A DNA stretch of 64,000 nucleotides, from positions 18,271,964-18,335,963 of the forward strand of contig JAYGXS010000004.1 in assembly GCA_036362985.1 (NCBI GenBank), in the 5' to 3' direction. A program made the position numbers and the translations under genes. The notes beneath the pieces are model-generated. The model was given only the letters and a program-made list of their open reading frames with translations. It did no database searches and was not told the DNA's origin. Origin of the DNA: Ligula intestinalis (lineage: Eukaryota; Platyhelminthes; Cestoda; Diphyllobothriidea; Diphyllobothriidae). This document shows positions 1 through 9,485 of this stretch, piece by piece; positions within the stretch are counted from its first letter, which is position 1, and every line of letters begins with the position of its first letter.

Positions 1-175
1 GATTCCACCCATGCAGTAGGCTGGACAGGTAAATCAACCCAAGTGTGATTCAATTAATCCCTTTCCGTGTACCTTCGTAGCTCAATGGTAGCGCGTTGGC
101 TGTACAAAAGCTGATGTGGGTCCCAGCCCCACCGAGACCACGAAATGTTTCACAATACGGTCAATTGAATCTGAA
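1..175 (+). repeat. tRNA-like dispersed repeat R1, degraded copy
   Basis: A short tRNA-like block near 79-150 keeps an A-box-like stretch (TAGCTCAATGGTAGCGCG) and is followed by a tail reading TTTCACAAT..GGTCAA. The upstream 75 bases align with the sequence before the better copy at 11365-11545 (GATTCCA..., then CCAAGT.TGATT). The tRNA fold is broken here because the B-box region has changed to GTGGGTCCCAGCCCC. It is read as an old copy of a tRNA-derived element and not as a working tRNA. The window begins inside or at the edge of the repeat, so its 5' end is not defined. Confidence 0.5.
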
Positions 176-536
176 ATAACTGTTGATTCCAACAAATTAC
201 CTGAGTGAATTTTAAACTTATCCTACGGCCTTGTGTGCCGAGATATTTTAGTCACGTAAGGATTTAGATTACAGCCTCATTCCAGCCACCCGTCCAAACT
301 AAATTCTGTCAGAATTGAATTATTCAGTAGTGTGATTTTCCCCTACTGCATTTTCCATGCCGACCGTGCAAGAGAGCTATTCTTTCTTGTGTACGCAGTG
401 AGTAGACAATTACGTCCATATTCAAATTCTAAAATTCAGTAAATGGCATCATTCGATTTTGAAATACTTTTTAATCAATGAGTTCTTAAGACTATGAAAT
501 GTGCATTTGTTAAAGTTTCCTTTAAAGTGCCCAGCG
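176..536. other. unassigned sequence
   Basis: No coding, RNA or repeat signal could be supported in these 360 bases. They separate the R1 copy from the first Penelope terminus. Confidence 0.4.
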
Positions 537-850
537 CTGTCTGCAGTGATTGCAAAGTCTCGATAGAAGCGAATACGCGAGTTCCACAAAGCAGTTCAGA
601 AGAAGTAGAAAATGCGATCGCTGGAACAAAAAGTTTATTTGCCTGACGTTTCGCATTTTGTCGATAATCCTTAATCATAGGTAACCGTAGAATAGGGCGA
701 TACATGCACAGCTCAAAGTGATACATGCACAGATCGCGCAGTATTTATGGCTCGTCATGGGCACGCGACCGCAGGCGCACTTTATTTATCACCTCAGGCA
801 AATAAACTTCTTGTTCCAGAGATCGCATCATCTACTTCTAAATTGCGAAA
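537..850 (-). mobile_element. Penelope-like element terminus, head-to-head pair
   Basis: The minus strand of 560-745 carries the family terminus also seen at 6482-6857 and 35755-35930. It has TACCTATGATTAAGGATT, then a short hairpin, then CGAAACGTCAGGCAAATAAA, then a stretch that reads as ..LPMIKD..AKRQ.NKL.VP..... when translated. A second partial terminus lies on the plus strand at about 790-845 (CTCAGGCAAATAAACTTC, then GTTCCAGAGATCGCATC). The two fragments point outwards from about 750-785, the same head-to-head layout as at 36440 and 52260. No reverse transcriptase or endonuclease sequence remains, so this is a severely truncated insertion. Confidence 0.6.
641..681 (-). ncRNA. hammerhead-like motif in Penelope terminus (degraded)
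   Basis: The minus strand holds the 3' half of the motif, CGAAACGTCAGG, with the palindrome ACGT directly after GAA. The preceding hairpin is GGATTATCGACAAAATGC, only partly paired. The usual CUGANGA core is replaced by CTATGAT. Judged inactive, but homologous to the better copies. Confidence 0.35.
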
Positions 851-1031
851 TATTATGAATACTATGACCCTTCTTCCTCATCGCAGCGTGGGGGAATGCG
901 TGATTTTCCTTATGCAGAATGTATACAGTATGTAGTATCAAGTATAAAGTTTGTAGAGGCCGTAATTTTAGTTTTTTTATTTCCACAGAAATTACTATTT
1001 GTTCGTGGTATGCATTACTCTGTTATAGTAG

Positions 1032-1200
1032 TATTCTGGCAAAGACAGGCACCATAATATAACTATTTCTGGCTTTTTGGCCGTCGTCAACTATGGGTAG
1101 CCAACTCCAGTGTAGCCGCTGAAATTGCTGCCATGCTCGAGTTTCAAACTCGCGTCTCGCCGGTCAAAGACAAACGTCCTAACCAATCGGCCGCGAGTTC
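1032..1200 (-). repeat. tRNA-derived SINE, copy a
   Basis: On the minus strand a tRNA-like head (GCGGCCGATTGGTTAGGACG, then B-box CGAGTTTGAAACTCG) is followed by a body with GCAGCAATTTCAGC and GACGACGGCCAAAAAGCC, then AGAAATAG. The same order occurs at 24787-24953 with higher conservation. The head carries the internal RNA polymerase III promoter boxes expected of a SINE. No target duplication was identified. Confidence 0.65.
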
Positions 1201-1204
1201 GCTG

Positions 1205-2515
1205 CCTCGCCGGTCGTTGAGGTCTGCAGGCATAAACCGAAATTGTAAATGTACATTTGGGCTGAAACCCGTCAAAAACTGCGCAATATACGCATGCTGC
1301 CAACAGACATACTGCAGTAGTATGTATTGATGTTGTAATTTACCATAGTAACAGCTCAGGTACATCTGTATAGTACGCAGGGGTTGAAGGGTTTCAGCCC
1401 ACTTATACACTTACGATTTTAGTCTATGCTTATAGACCTTAGATATACTGAGGATGTAATTGCCTACCGAATGCGTACAAAAACGAATATTTTAGTGCAC
1501 ATTTTTACTATCAAAGGTCATCCAAAAGCAGTGGGAGAGAATCATACTTTTCAAGTGGTTAGGGTTTGTACAGTTTACTTTTTGCAGACGGCCGCAAAGG
1601 AGCTCGTTTGAATGCCGGTATCCTTACAGGACTGTGAAATATCTTGGGATTATGCCACACATCTTAAGTAATCTTTTTGAAACGCAAACACATTTTAGAA
1701 CTTCGGTGCACGTTGCAGGGAACAGCAAATTTACTGTATCCCAACCAACTTGTAGAGATAGCAAAGTTCGACCGTCAACCATTTTGACAATTTCCACCAC
1801 CTTTGGCCGCAGCAGGCTGAAGTCAAGTGCGGCGACTTTCGAAGCGTCTTTCTCACTCTCTCTCTCTCTCTCCACTCCCCACACCTGGACTTCCTATAAA
1901 GACAAATCCAAAAAACGTGAGGAGGGAGAGCACGCGGATAAAAAATAAGCTCGAAATGGCCAATCTCGTCTCCTTTGTTTTTGCTCGGTGGAGAAGCAGC
2001 TGCATGTATGCCTTCTCCTCCTCCTTGTAGACGGTGAATAAATGGAACGTTAAACCGCGCATTGATAATGCCGTCTAGCATTTAGCCCTGCCTCCAGTTG
2101 AAAATTGTGGCTAGGCAAGACCTCATTTGTTAGCTCCTGCTGCCGTGTTTAAGTTGGCCAGTGGCAGCATAAATATTTACTGTGCCATGCATGTACAACT
2201 AACAAAGTGTGTTTTTGCGCTATTACGGTTGCGAAGATTGCCGATTTATGATGCCCTGATGGTGATGTTGGTAGTGGTGGTGATGGTGATCGTGATAATT
2301 CATGCGCACATGTATACGCATATATCGACCCCTCGCTATTCCTCCCTGTGCACACACACACACACACACACACACACGACAGTTCCCCCGTCGATTTCGA
2401 AGATGGGCACCACGCGCTCCAACAAGCCGCAGAAGCAAGCCGCAACTGACACAAAGGCGAGCTGGGCAAGCAATACGTAAGCGACAGCTAGCAGGAGCAA
2501 CGCAGAGAACTGGCG
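1205..2515. other. unassigned sequence with microsatellites
   Basis: No gene could be supported. Overlapping ORFs on both strands here are short and low-complexity. Simple repeats are present: a CT run near 1855-1872, imperfect GGTGGTGATGGTGAT repeats near 2261-2291, and a CA run at 2350-2377. Confidence 0.5.
2350..2377. repeat. (CA)n microsatellite
   Basis: An uninterrupted CA dinucleotide tract of about 14 units. Confidence 0.9.
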
Positions 2516-2524
2516 CGAGGGAAA

Positions 2525-2590
2525 ACAGGAGTTTAGGCAGACTTGCGCAGAATCTACCCACTCGCTCGCCACTCCCACCTCCGTATCCGG
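2525..2590 (-). repeat. dispersed repeat R5 fragment
   Basis: The minus strand contains GAGTGGGTAGATTCTGCGCA followed by AGTCTGCCT. Related blocks lie at 17175-17225 (+) and 36830-36910 (-), with the shared core GAGTGCGGTAGATGC.GCGC and AAGTCT. The element type is unknown. Confidence 0.45.
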
Positions 2591-2689
2591 TGTAAAGACA
2601 AAGTCAATAAGACCGGGGATGAGGGAGGGTGTAGATGGCTGGCGCGATAAACACTCAGCACGCGCACACTTGACACAGCCATCTCGCTA

Positions 2690-2890
2690 GGTATGCTCCC
2701 GACTGCGCGGGAGCGCCATAAAGGCCACATTAAGAGGGAGCCATTGCAGCCTGACTCTCAGTCCTCCCTCTCCTCCCGTACGCACACACAGTCACACGCG
2801 TACAGAAGGAGCAGCTACGTAGGGGGTCCGAGTTTTCCCGTCAGTTGGCAGACCCTCCAAGCCACGGCTTTTAGCGCACCGTGATAGATT
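2690..2890 (+). repeat. dispersed repeat R6
   Basis: Two conserved blocks, one around CCATAAAGGCCACATTAAG..GAGCCATTGCAGCC and a later one around CAGTTGGCAGACCCTCCAAG and TTTTAGCGCA, match 41065-41200 in the same order and orientation. The interval between the blocks is more diverged. The class is unknown; at 41 kb it lies directly after an R3 copy and may be an extension of that family. Confidence 0.5.
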
Positions 2891-3309
2891 CAGACGCATT
2901 CAGATTTATTATAGTGAGGGAAGAATCGCGCCGAGGTCGACCTCACTCTCTCCCCCACCGCATAGTGATCGCCTAGCTTTTCGGGCACCCGCAGTGGGGC
3001 CTGAAACCCAGTGGGAGCGCGAGCGCAGTCACCAACAGGGAATCAGAAGTGAGAGAAAGTGCCAGCGCCTTCCAGGCCACAGGGACCGTGGTTGGCTGAA
3101 GACTGGCATTGCATGTGCATACAGACCATTGGATCTCAGAAGGGTGAGAGCAGCCCTGCATGAAGCCTGGGCCAACACCCTCCTGAGAGGGGTAACCAGT
3201 CAGTCAGCGACTGAAAGGCACTACCCATGCTCCGTTGCCGGTCGGCGTCCGTGGGCGAGGCTGAAAGGAGAGCAAGAGACAGTCAGTGAACTTTGCGATT
3301 GTGGGCGTG

Positions 3310-3500
3310 CAGAAAAAGAAGAAGATGAAGTAGAAGAAGAATAAGAGGAGTAGAAGGAAGATGGAGTCGAAGAAAAAGAGGAAGAAGGAGGAGGGGAAAG
3401 GACGAAGGGGAAAGGACGAAGGGGAAAAATAGAGAAAGGGAAAGAGGAAAATAGGGAGAGGAGGCGAGGGGAGAACGCAGACAGGCCGAGAGAGGGGGGA
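3310..3500. repeat. polypurine tract, about 190 bp
   Basis: The plus strand is almost only A and G over about 180 bases, starting with GAA/GAAGAT units. It includes a perfect tandem of the 14-base unit GGGGAAAGGACGAA near 3398-3425. Such a purine/pyrimidine tract could form triplex DNA. The long minus-strand ORF across it (3204-3737) is a by-product of the bias, being mostly Phe, Leu, Pro and Ser. Confidence 0.8.
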
Positions 3501-3798
3501 GGAGATGAAGTGGTTATCTCTAGCTGTCATGTCAACAAGACGTGAATTATGTCGGTCAGTATTCAGTGGTTTATTCAAACTCACTCCCGTTTGGGTAGGC
3601 ATGTGTGAATTAATGCCGCTTGGTTCGTTTTCCGTTTGAGAAATGACCCCGGTGACGCTCTGTAGATTAGGGCACCAGCTCTGCAGTTGAGAATCTTTAC
3701 AGTGAACAGTGGAACGCGTTAGCAGCTTTTTTGGCAAACATGAACGATTTTCGCAAACACACCGCCCTTTTTATGTGCGGAACTTAACAGCTTTGCTC

Positions 3799-3876
3799 TG
3801 ATTTGTGGGTGAACATTCACCTGGCCGCTGAAGGGACTCATCTCTCCCGCCCTGTATTGGGTCTCGCCAGAGGTCC
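3799..3876 (-). repeat. dispersed block shared with 7993-8062
   Basis: The minus strand reads CCTCTGGCGAGAC, later GAGATGAGTCCCTTCAGCGG and CCAGGTGAA, matching 7993-8062 on the plus strand. In both copies one frame translates to SGETQ..AG.MSP.SGQVNV, so changes are partly conservative. The two copies flank element A in inverted orientation. The function and element type are unknown. Confidence 0.5.
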
Positions 3877-3915
3877 AGACAGCCGTAACAGCTGCTGGTA
3901 TAGGCAAATAGTATT

Positions 3916-4045
3916 GCCAGCAAAGACAAAGTTCTGAGTTCGAGGCTCGAGTGGGGCTCCACTGGGGTCTGTGTATGGCTTGCTGACGACGGCTTATAAG
4001 CCAGAAATTGTCATTCCAGTCTCCTTTGTCTTTGCCATCAATAAT
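3916..4045 (+). repeat. tRNA-derived SINE, degraded copy b
   Basis: A B-box-like GAGTTCGAGGCTCGAGTG is followed by the SINE body CTGACGACGGCTTATAAGCC, then AGAAATTGTCATTCCAGTCTC and TTTGTCTTTGCC. The A-box half is lost. On the opposite strand the segment 3905-3930 also resembles the SINE 3' end (CTTTGTCTTTGCTGGCAAT), so two inverted copies may be fused here. Confidence 0.55.
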
Positions 4046-4107
4046 ATCTGCCTATACTAACAGCTGGTACGTTTGTGTGTGTGTGTGTGTCGTAGCCCAT
4101 AGTTGGA

Positions 4108-4790
4108 TCAGGAATCCCCGCCGGAATCCAAACTGGGAGTAGTTGGGAGACGGAGAAAAGCCGCGACCTCGACCGGCTTGAGCCACAGGTCCGCGGGAGT
4201 GAGGTGGATGCCTGGCCGAGACCTGCAGGCGAACAGATGATGGCAGTCATGCGGCAAGACGCCGCAGTCGGGACAGCAGTCGGGTATGGATGGCTCGAGC
4301 CGGTGTTGGTACTGGCGAAGGAGCATGCTGTAGCCACTGCGTAGCTGCGCCAGGGTACAGTGGGTGACCCTCGGGAGATGTCGTTCCGAGGCCGCAATCG
4401 GAGGTGGATAGCCACCCAAAAGGACCGGGGGACGGTAACCTCGTTTCTCCTCGACAACGACTCTCTGGTGGAGACGCTGGAAACCTGTCTTGGTGGCAGA
4501 GCTATCAACAGGTAGATCCGCGAGAGATGAGGCAACAGCTTCCTTGTGGAGTGCTCGAATAGACGGCCGGACGTTGTGGCAGGGCTCGGGAGCGGTGCAA
4601 GGGTGATGATTGGGATGGCCGGGTTGCAAACAACTCCACCAGAACTGCTGGCTTAGGAGAGTGTTGTGATGGGCGACCGGTAGAACAGAAGCCTCCGCAT
4701 GAAGATGATCTATTGGCGACATTTTATAGCAACCCGTGATCGTGCGGAGGGCAGCGTTCTGTGCTGACTGGAGGCGGGGGAGGCTGAAGA
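4108..4790 (-). pseudogene. element A C-terminus with Cys/His motif
   Basis: This third frame segment has the connecting region (LLSQQFWWSCLQPGHPNHHP, LHKEAVASSLADLPVD) and a C-terminal CCPDCGVLPHDCHHLFAC. That C-x2-C-x7-H-x3/4-C arrangement is usual at the end of Jockey/I/R1-type RTs. Its last residues are SLDSGGDS before the stop at 4108-4110. Element B carries the same domain unbroken. Confidence 0.8.
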
Positions 4791-5372
4791 GCTCATCGAA
4801 GGAGACCAGATTGATGCCGCATAAGTGAGGTGCGGCTTGGCCAGCGTCTTGAAAGCAGTCGACAAAGTCTCTTTCGCGCAGCCCCAGGATGTGCCTTCTA
4901 GAGCCTTGAGGACCTTGGTGCAGCGGCTTACTTTGCTTGCGGTCTCCCTGGCATGGTCTGCGAACGTGAAAAGCGGATCAAAACGCACACCAAGGAGTTT
5001 GGGCTTGCGGACGAGCGGTAAGGACGCCCCATTGACGGTGATGACCGGGTGACGATTGAACTCCTTCGGATCAAGCGTAAAAACAGTTACGGACGACTTG
5101 GCTGCCGAGATCGTCATTCCGCGCTGGGTGAGAAAGTTTTCGACAACAGGCATGAACTCCGTGAGGAGCTGTGAAGCCTGATCGATGTCATGGTGCCGGC
5201 AGAAGAACGTAGTATCGTCCGCATAGGATACCACTTGCACAGGTGCCCGGGGGAGTGGGAGCTCTCGCCTGTAGATGTTAAAGAGTGTCGGGCTGCGCAC
5301 AGCGCCTTGAGGGACGCTACAGGACTGCTTACGGGGCTTGGGGAGAGCGCCCCGGAAGAGGACACGATCGTG
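4710..5372 (-). pseudogene. element A reverse transcriptase, YADD part
   Basis: The shifted frame continues SKPRK-like sequence, CSVPQGAVRSPTLFNIY (motif B) and VVSYADDTTFFCRHHDIDQA (motif C, catalytic Asp pair). Next come KSSVTVFTLDPKEFNRHPV and LLGVRFDPLFTFADHARETA, typical of the Jockey-type thumb. A second frameshift near 4790 (after SIWSPSMSSS) ends the correct reading. Confidence 0.85.
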
Positions 5373-6474
5373 ACGCCACGGATGTAAGCCGCCAACCATC
5401 GGACCAGGCCAGTCGGGACGTTCAATGAGACCAAGTCCTGCAGGAGCTGATCGTGGCGGACGCAGTCAAAGGCTCGTGACAGGTCAATTGAGACTGCCAC
5501 GGTCCGCGAAGTGGGCTTCTGTTGATTGAAGCCCTCGAGGATAGCGTCGCTGGGCTCGAAAAGCGCCGTTGTAGTTCCACGACCCGATCGGAAACCATGT
5601 TGGTGGCAAGATAGTTCCGCCACAGACGTCGGAATTGGGTGGACGAGCCGTTCCAGGATCTTCGCCAATGGACTGAGGAGGGCAGTTGGACGATAAGAGG
5701 TCGCTAGGCAGGGATCCTTACCCGCTTTGACCAGGGGGATAATGATCGACTGGCGCCAGCAATCAGGGATGATTGAAGTTTCCAGTGAAAGGTTGAAGAG
5801 GGCGGCAAGGTAGGCAGCCACCTTCGGGCCGATGTGGCGCACATGGATAGGCGCCAGGCCATCTGGTCCTAAGGCCTCTGAAGCTCTCATTTTCTTGACG
5901 GTAATGAGGATAGCATCGGCCGAGAAGGAAATGTCCGGAGGCGGGGCCTTATAGAGGAGGCTAAGGAGGGGGCGCTGGCTTTTGGAACTGGGAGCCGAGC
6001 GGGGCGAGAACAGCTTGTTCATCTTTGCGGCGATCTTACCGTTGTTGAAAATGAATTTGATGTCCCCGAAGCTAATAGACTGGTTAGATCTATCAGCCCG
6101 GGGTTTGGTAAGGTTGCGTAAAAGCTTCCAAGTGGCAGCTGAGTTGCCGCTGAAATTACAATCTGAAACTAGTTCATGCCAGCGTTGGCGTTTGCCATCG
6201 TTGATAGTCTTAGTTATTAAGCCATTTAGTTCGCCAACGCGCGGGTCACTGGCATCACGCGCTCGTATTTCGTCTCTCTCTCGTTCCAGGCGGGAGGCTT
6301 CGGGCGGATAGTTAGGACGGAGAAGGGGAATGCGGCCGTAAGGGATGTGGTGACTTGCTGCTGCCAGGAGTAGTCGACGAAGGGCTCGCTCCGCCGTGTG
6401 GACACAGGTGGGAGGCGGTAGGCCATCGATCTCGGCTTCGCATTCGGTCGTGAACGCTGCCCAATTGGCTTTCT
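5114..6474 (-). pseudogene. element A reverse transcriptase, N-terminal and palm part
   Basis: After the insertion the frame resumes at FKKANWAAFTTECEAEIDGL. RT motifs follow in order: ALGPDGLAPIHVRHIG, WRQSIIIPLVKAGKD, SYRPTALLSPLAKILERL, QHGFRSGRGTTTALFE, and VAVSIDLSRAFDCVRHDQLL (motif A, catalytic Asp). The frame is lost after WLAAYIRG near 5373, where one base is missing relative to element B. The remaining translation to 5114 is out of frame. Confidence 0.85.
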
Positions 6475-6864
6475 TGAAATTGCCAATGGAGGAGAATATA
6501 CGAGTTCCAGGCAGCAATTCTGAAGAAGATGCGATCAATGGAACAAGGACTTTATTTTCCTGACGTTTCGGATTCCGTCGGGAATCCTTAGTCATAGGTA
6601 ATTGTCAACAGGTCTGAGACATGCGCAGATAAGGGGTGATAAATCCACAGATTGCACGGTATTTTGTAGTTCACAGCGTTCACTCGCATGCGTACTATAA
6701 TTGTCCGTTCCTGTAGCCACCACTAGAGGTCTTAATTGGTCCGGTGATTGCTCATTAATTGCAACAGCGTTCTTGTCCGCGTCGGATGCAGGTTTGATAA
6801 TTGCTCGACAATTAGGGCCGCTGTCGTCAGAGTTGCGCCCAGTCCTTCCCATGTGACTGAAATT
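6475..6864 (-). mobile_element. 5'-truncated Penelope-like insertion inside element A
   Basis: The 376-bp insert (6482-6857) is flanked by the 7-bp direct repeat TGAAATT (6475-6481 and 6858-6864). Removing insert plus one repeat (383 bp) restores the element A frame between the endonuclease ORF and the RT ORF, confirming the boundaries. On the minus strand it holds the last part of a Penelope ORF (HMGRTGRN..DSGPNCRAIIK, STHA.ER), matching 35944-36183. The 3' region with GGATTCCCGACGGAATCCGA and AACGTCAGG follows. It is in the same orientation as element A and necessarily younger than it. Confidence 0.85.
6559..6600 (-). ncRNA. hammerhead-like motif in Penelope insertion
   Basis: The minus strand has a perfect 7-bp hairpin GGATTCC-CGAC-GGAATCC followed directly by GAAACGTCAGG. 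GAAA, the two-base palindromic CG and the cleavage-type triplet GTC are all present. The upstream core reads CTATGACTAAG and not CUGANGA, so activity is doubtful in this copy. Confidence 0.4.
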
Positions 6865-7641
6865 AATGAAGTGCCGGTTGGGGGCCTTGATACGCTCGGC
6901 GGCGGTGGCCATTTCGATCACAGTGGGGAGGTGGTCGCTACCCAGGCTGATTTCCGTGTTCCACATGGTGGAGGCTACCAGACTGAGACTGGCGAGGGAA
7001 ACATCGGGCGAGCTGGAGGCGCCGTTGGTCGGGAGCCGCGTTTGGCTATTCTCGTTGAGAACGGCAAAGGGGGCGTGTTCTATTTCATCAGCCAGAGCTT
7101 CTCCTCGGGGGTCGGCTGCCAAGTTAGAGCACCACAGGTCATGGTGGGCGTTGAAGTCACCTAGCACCAAACTGTCTCCAGAAGGTAAGTAGGGAGCGAT
7201 AGAGGCGGTGAAACCAGGAGAAAAACTGGAAGTTGGAGGAATGTACACGTTCACGACGGTTAGCGGTGCCGGGCCAATGTCAAGGGAAATCGCCAGTACT
7301 TCCGTGGGATCGGCTCCAAGCAGGGGTAACTGGTGATGGGCAATGGATTTGTCCAATAGGAAGGCCAAACCTCCGCCTTTGTTGTGGCCGCGATCGCGAC
7401 GGACAATCGTGTAATCGGCACAGGGAGGAACCTTAATAGAGTTAGACCGCTTTGTCTCTTGGATAGCCGCCACAGCTATGCTGTGCGAGTGCATGAAGGC
7501 CAGGAGCTGGTCAAGCTTCCCAAGGAGGCCGTTGGCGTTGAATTGTAAGATCTTAAGACCAGGTGGTGAGGCAAGGTGGAAGACCAGAGGATTTGGGTTC
7601 AGGACTGGACGGGCTGGAGGCATGGAGATCGGTGGGGGCAC
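6858..7641 (-). pseudogene. element A APE-type endonuclease domain
   Basis: The translation starts with a Pro-rich linker and then LKILQFNANGLLGKLDQLL. APE hallmarks follow in order: AAIQETK (metal-binding Glu), YTIVRRDRG, GGGLAFLLDK, VNVYIPP, LVLGDFNAHHDLW (catalytic Asp and Asn), then PDVSLAS and ISLGSDHLPTVIEM (catalytic Asp-His). The enzyme class nicks target DNA for target-primed reverse transcription. After FINFSH the ORF continues in frame into inserted Penelope sequence and ends at about 6592, giving an artificial fused C-terminus. Confidence 0.85.
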
Positions 7642-7878
7642 GGGACAGCTGGGACACGCGAAGGCGGGCGACCAATCGGCAGCCGTGGTGAGGCCACTGC
7701 AGCGGAGATGGCACTAGCCATTACAGGAGCCGCAACGTACAGACCAGTCGCGGCGGCCCAGGCGTACTCGGCAGAACGAGCAGTACCAGAGAGGTCCAGG
7801 GTTGGCCTCAATTCCGGCAGCGAGGAGGAGGAGTCGGAGCAGCGTGGCCGGGAGGGGCTGTTCCGTCATCAATAACAT
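7641..7878 (-). pseudogene. element A N-terminus: 2A-like motif and PHD-like zinc finger
   Basis: Translation from the ATG at 7876-7878 (a second ATG lies 3 codons in) gives a Leu-rich stretch LLRLLLLAAGIEANPGPLW. This matches the 2A form [D/G][V/I]ExNPGP, with G where most active 2A peptides have D. A zinc-finger-like array follows: WYCSFC, then CGSCNG and CHLRCSG, then FACPSCP, a C2-C2-HC-C2 spacing like a PHD finger. The Trp expected before CHLRC is a TAG stop (7714-7716). The frame is continuous with the endonuclease ORF downstream, so the intact element would make a single polyprotein. In the family such a motif could separate or target the product; here the ORF is dead. Confidence 0.7.
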
Positions 7879-7992
7879 GGATTGGGTGGAGGGGAGAGTT
7901 GATCCAACGTAGGGAGATGAGGTGTAGCAGACCTTGGCCGCCGGGAGGGCGGGTGGGAACGCGATTCGTAGACGCGTCTGCTTTTAGGTTTG

Positions 7993-8262
7993 TCAGGGCC
8001 TCTGGCGAGACTCAAGTCATGGCAGGACAGATGAGTCCCGTTAGTGGTCAAGTGAACGTCGATCAACGACTGTCAATGGCCCCAGACCTATACTTGCTAG
8101 ACAGCGAGCTCGTGGTTCAATGGATAGGGTGTTTGACTCTGACCAAAAAGGTCGCGAGTTCGAGCCTTGAGTAGGGCACCACTTGGTGTTGGATATGACT
8201 GACTGATGACCGCTAATGAGCCAGAAGGGGGCATTCCGCCCTCCCTTGTCTTTGCTGGCAAT
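7993..8262 (+). repeat. shared block plus tRNA-derived SINE copy c
   Basis: 7993-8062 is the block inverted at 3799-3876. From about 8103 a tRNA-like head follows (CGTGGTTCAATGGATAGGGT, then GCGAGTTCGAGCC as B-box). The SINE body is GGATATGACTGACTGATGAC, CGCTAATGAGCCAGAAGG, ending TTGTCTTTGCTGGCAATAC. A run of T (8265 onwards) then acts as a tail or polymerase III stop. A real tRNA is unlikely because the acceptor stem does not close. Confidence 0.65.
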
Positions 8263-8269
8263 ACTTTTT

Positions 8270-9480
8270 TTTTCTTATTCTTATTCTTGAGAGGCGAAAC
8301 TAATATTTAAGCGACATTTATCTCCTAATAATACGGCTATGCTGTACCTGCTCTGTAGCATTTAATGGAATTAGATATCTGCGTCCTTCGATTCGACTGT
8401 TTGACAAATATTTAGTCCCTCCGCTTGTCCTCTCAGTCCCATATCCTCTCGATTATTGCTTTGAACGCCAAAAAGCGTCCCTCTAACCCGACGATTACTG
8501 TTGCTTTACCACAGTCAATCGGCACGCAATGCCCGCCCCCCCTTCCTCAAGGTTCTAACCCCTCATGCCAGCCAGCCAACCACAGACAGCTGCCTATCAC
8601 TAACCAATCGTGATCAAGTGTTTGAGCTAGCCCGCCTTCTGCCCGTCTGCCAACGCTACTATTCCTCCTTCGATATCTAACACAAATCTCCTATTGTATC
8701 CAAGCTTCTTGTATCGCCTTAGGCGTGGTAATTTAGCCATACACGAAACTTTACTCTCTGATTCGAAAACCCGCATGGATTATGATCATTTTGACGAGTA
8801 GTGCATTCTGCTTCGGACATCTCACCACGTTCCTGTCCTCGCTGTGTGTTGTGCGGGTCAGACCACCACCAAGACCGAATGCCTAGAGCTCCTGACTCCC
8901 GGTCAGCCTTTCGTGCGTAAAAAGGCGAAGGTAGACTGGTGGTATCTACTGATTTAGGTTTCATCCTCGGTGAAGCAACAGCTCCGCTCCCTGCCCCTGG
9001 AAAAGGCATGTCATGGAACTGTACTAGCGAAGGTGAGCTGTGTTAGGAGTTTCAAATTAACGTAGCAACCAAAAAAATCGTACACTCGACCAAAAGACAG
9101 CTTAAGCAAACCTACTATTTGATGTATTACCAACCAACTTGCAATGTCTGGAGGATTTGCAACAGTTTGACAGTGCTGCCTGGCGTTTTCCCAGTTCTTT
9201 TCCTCATCGCACGCTCACATGAAGCTGCGTCTGTTAGTCGCAACGAGGCCCCTCTTTGGTCCACATACTCTCGTACCCCATCAAATATTCCCCTAGACAT
9301 TTTGCATGCGTACTCGGGGACGCTCGACTGTGAATTCTAAACAACCAAAAATTTTCGTTGATTAACGTTCAGTGATCGCTAAAGGAACTAACTCGGCCCG
9401 CTCTGCCTTGGGGCTCAATCCGGAGCCCCGTCAGCAGCTTCACAGCAGTTAGTAGTCTAGGGAGATAGCAGTATCAGCAA
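8270..9480. other. unassigned sequence
   Basis: No gene, RNA or repeat is supported in these 1.2 kb. ORFs on both strands are short and without recognisable motifs. Confidence 0.45.
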
Positions 9481-9485
9481 ACCCA

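Larger units (their letters stand above)
4076..7988 (-). mobile_element. Jockey/CR1-like non-LTR retrotransposon A, near full length, broken
   Basis: Reading the minus strand, the element begins near 7988 with a GC-rich 5' UTR (AGCAGACGCGTCTACG) and has one ORF from about 7878. It ends just after the stop at 4108 with a short 3' UTR (GATCCAACTATGGGCTACG) and a (CA)n tail at about 4076-4092. The domains in order are a 2A-like motif, a PHD-like finger, an APE endonuclease, a reverse transcriptase and a C-terminal Cys/His motif. It is disabled by an in-frame TAG in the finger (7714-7716), a 376-bp Penelope insertion (6482-6857), and frameshifts near 5373 and 4790. GTTTGT occurs at both edges and may be a remnant target duplication. 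It is very close in sequence to element B, which suggests recent activity of the subfamily. Confidence 0.85.

Noticed and set aside
2127..2595. several overlapping ORFs of about 100 codons
   Set aside because: They overlap on both strands across a CA microsatellite and share no protein features.
3204..3737. 177-codon minus-strand ORF
   Set aside because: It is the complement of the polypurine tract and encodes mostly Phe, Leu, Pro and Ser; composition alone explains the open frame.
5190..5387. plus-strand ORFs inside elements A, B and C
   Set aside because: These are antisense shadows of the RT frames; the same antisense ORFs recur in each copy only because the sense strand is conserved.
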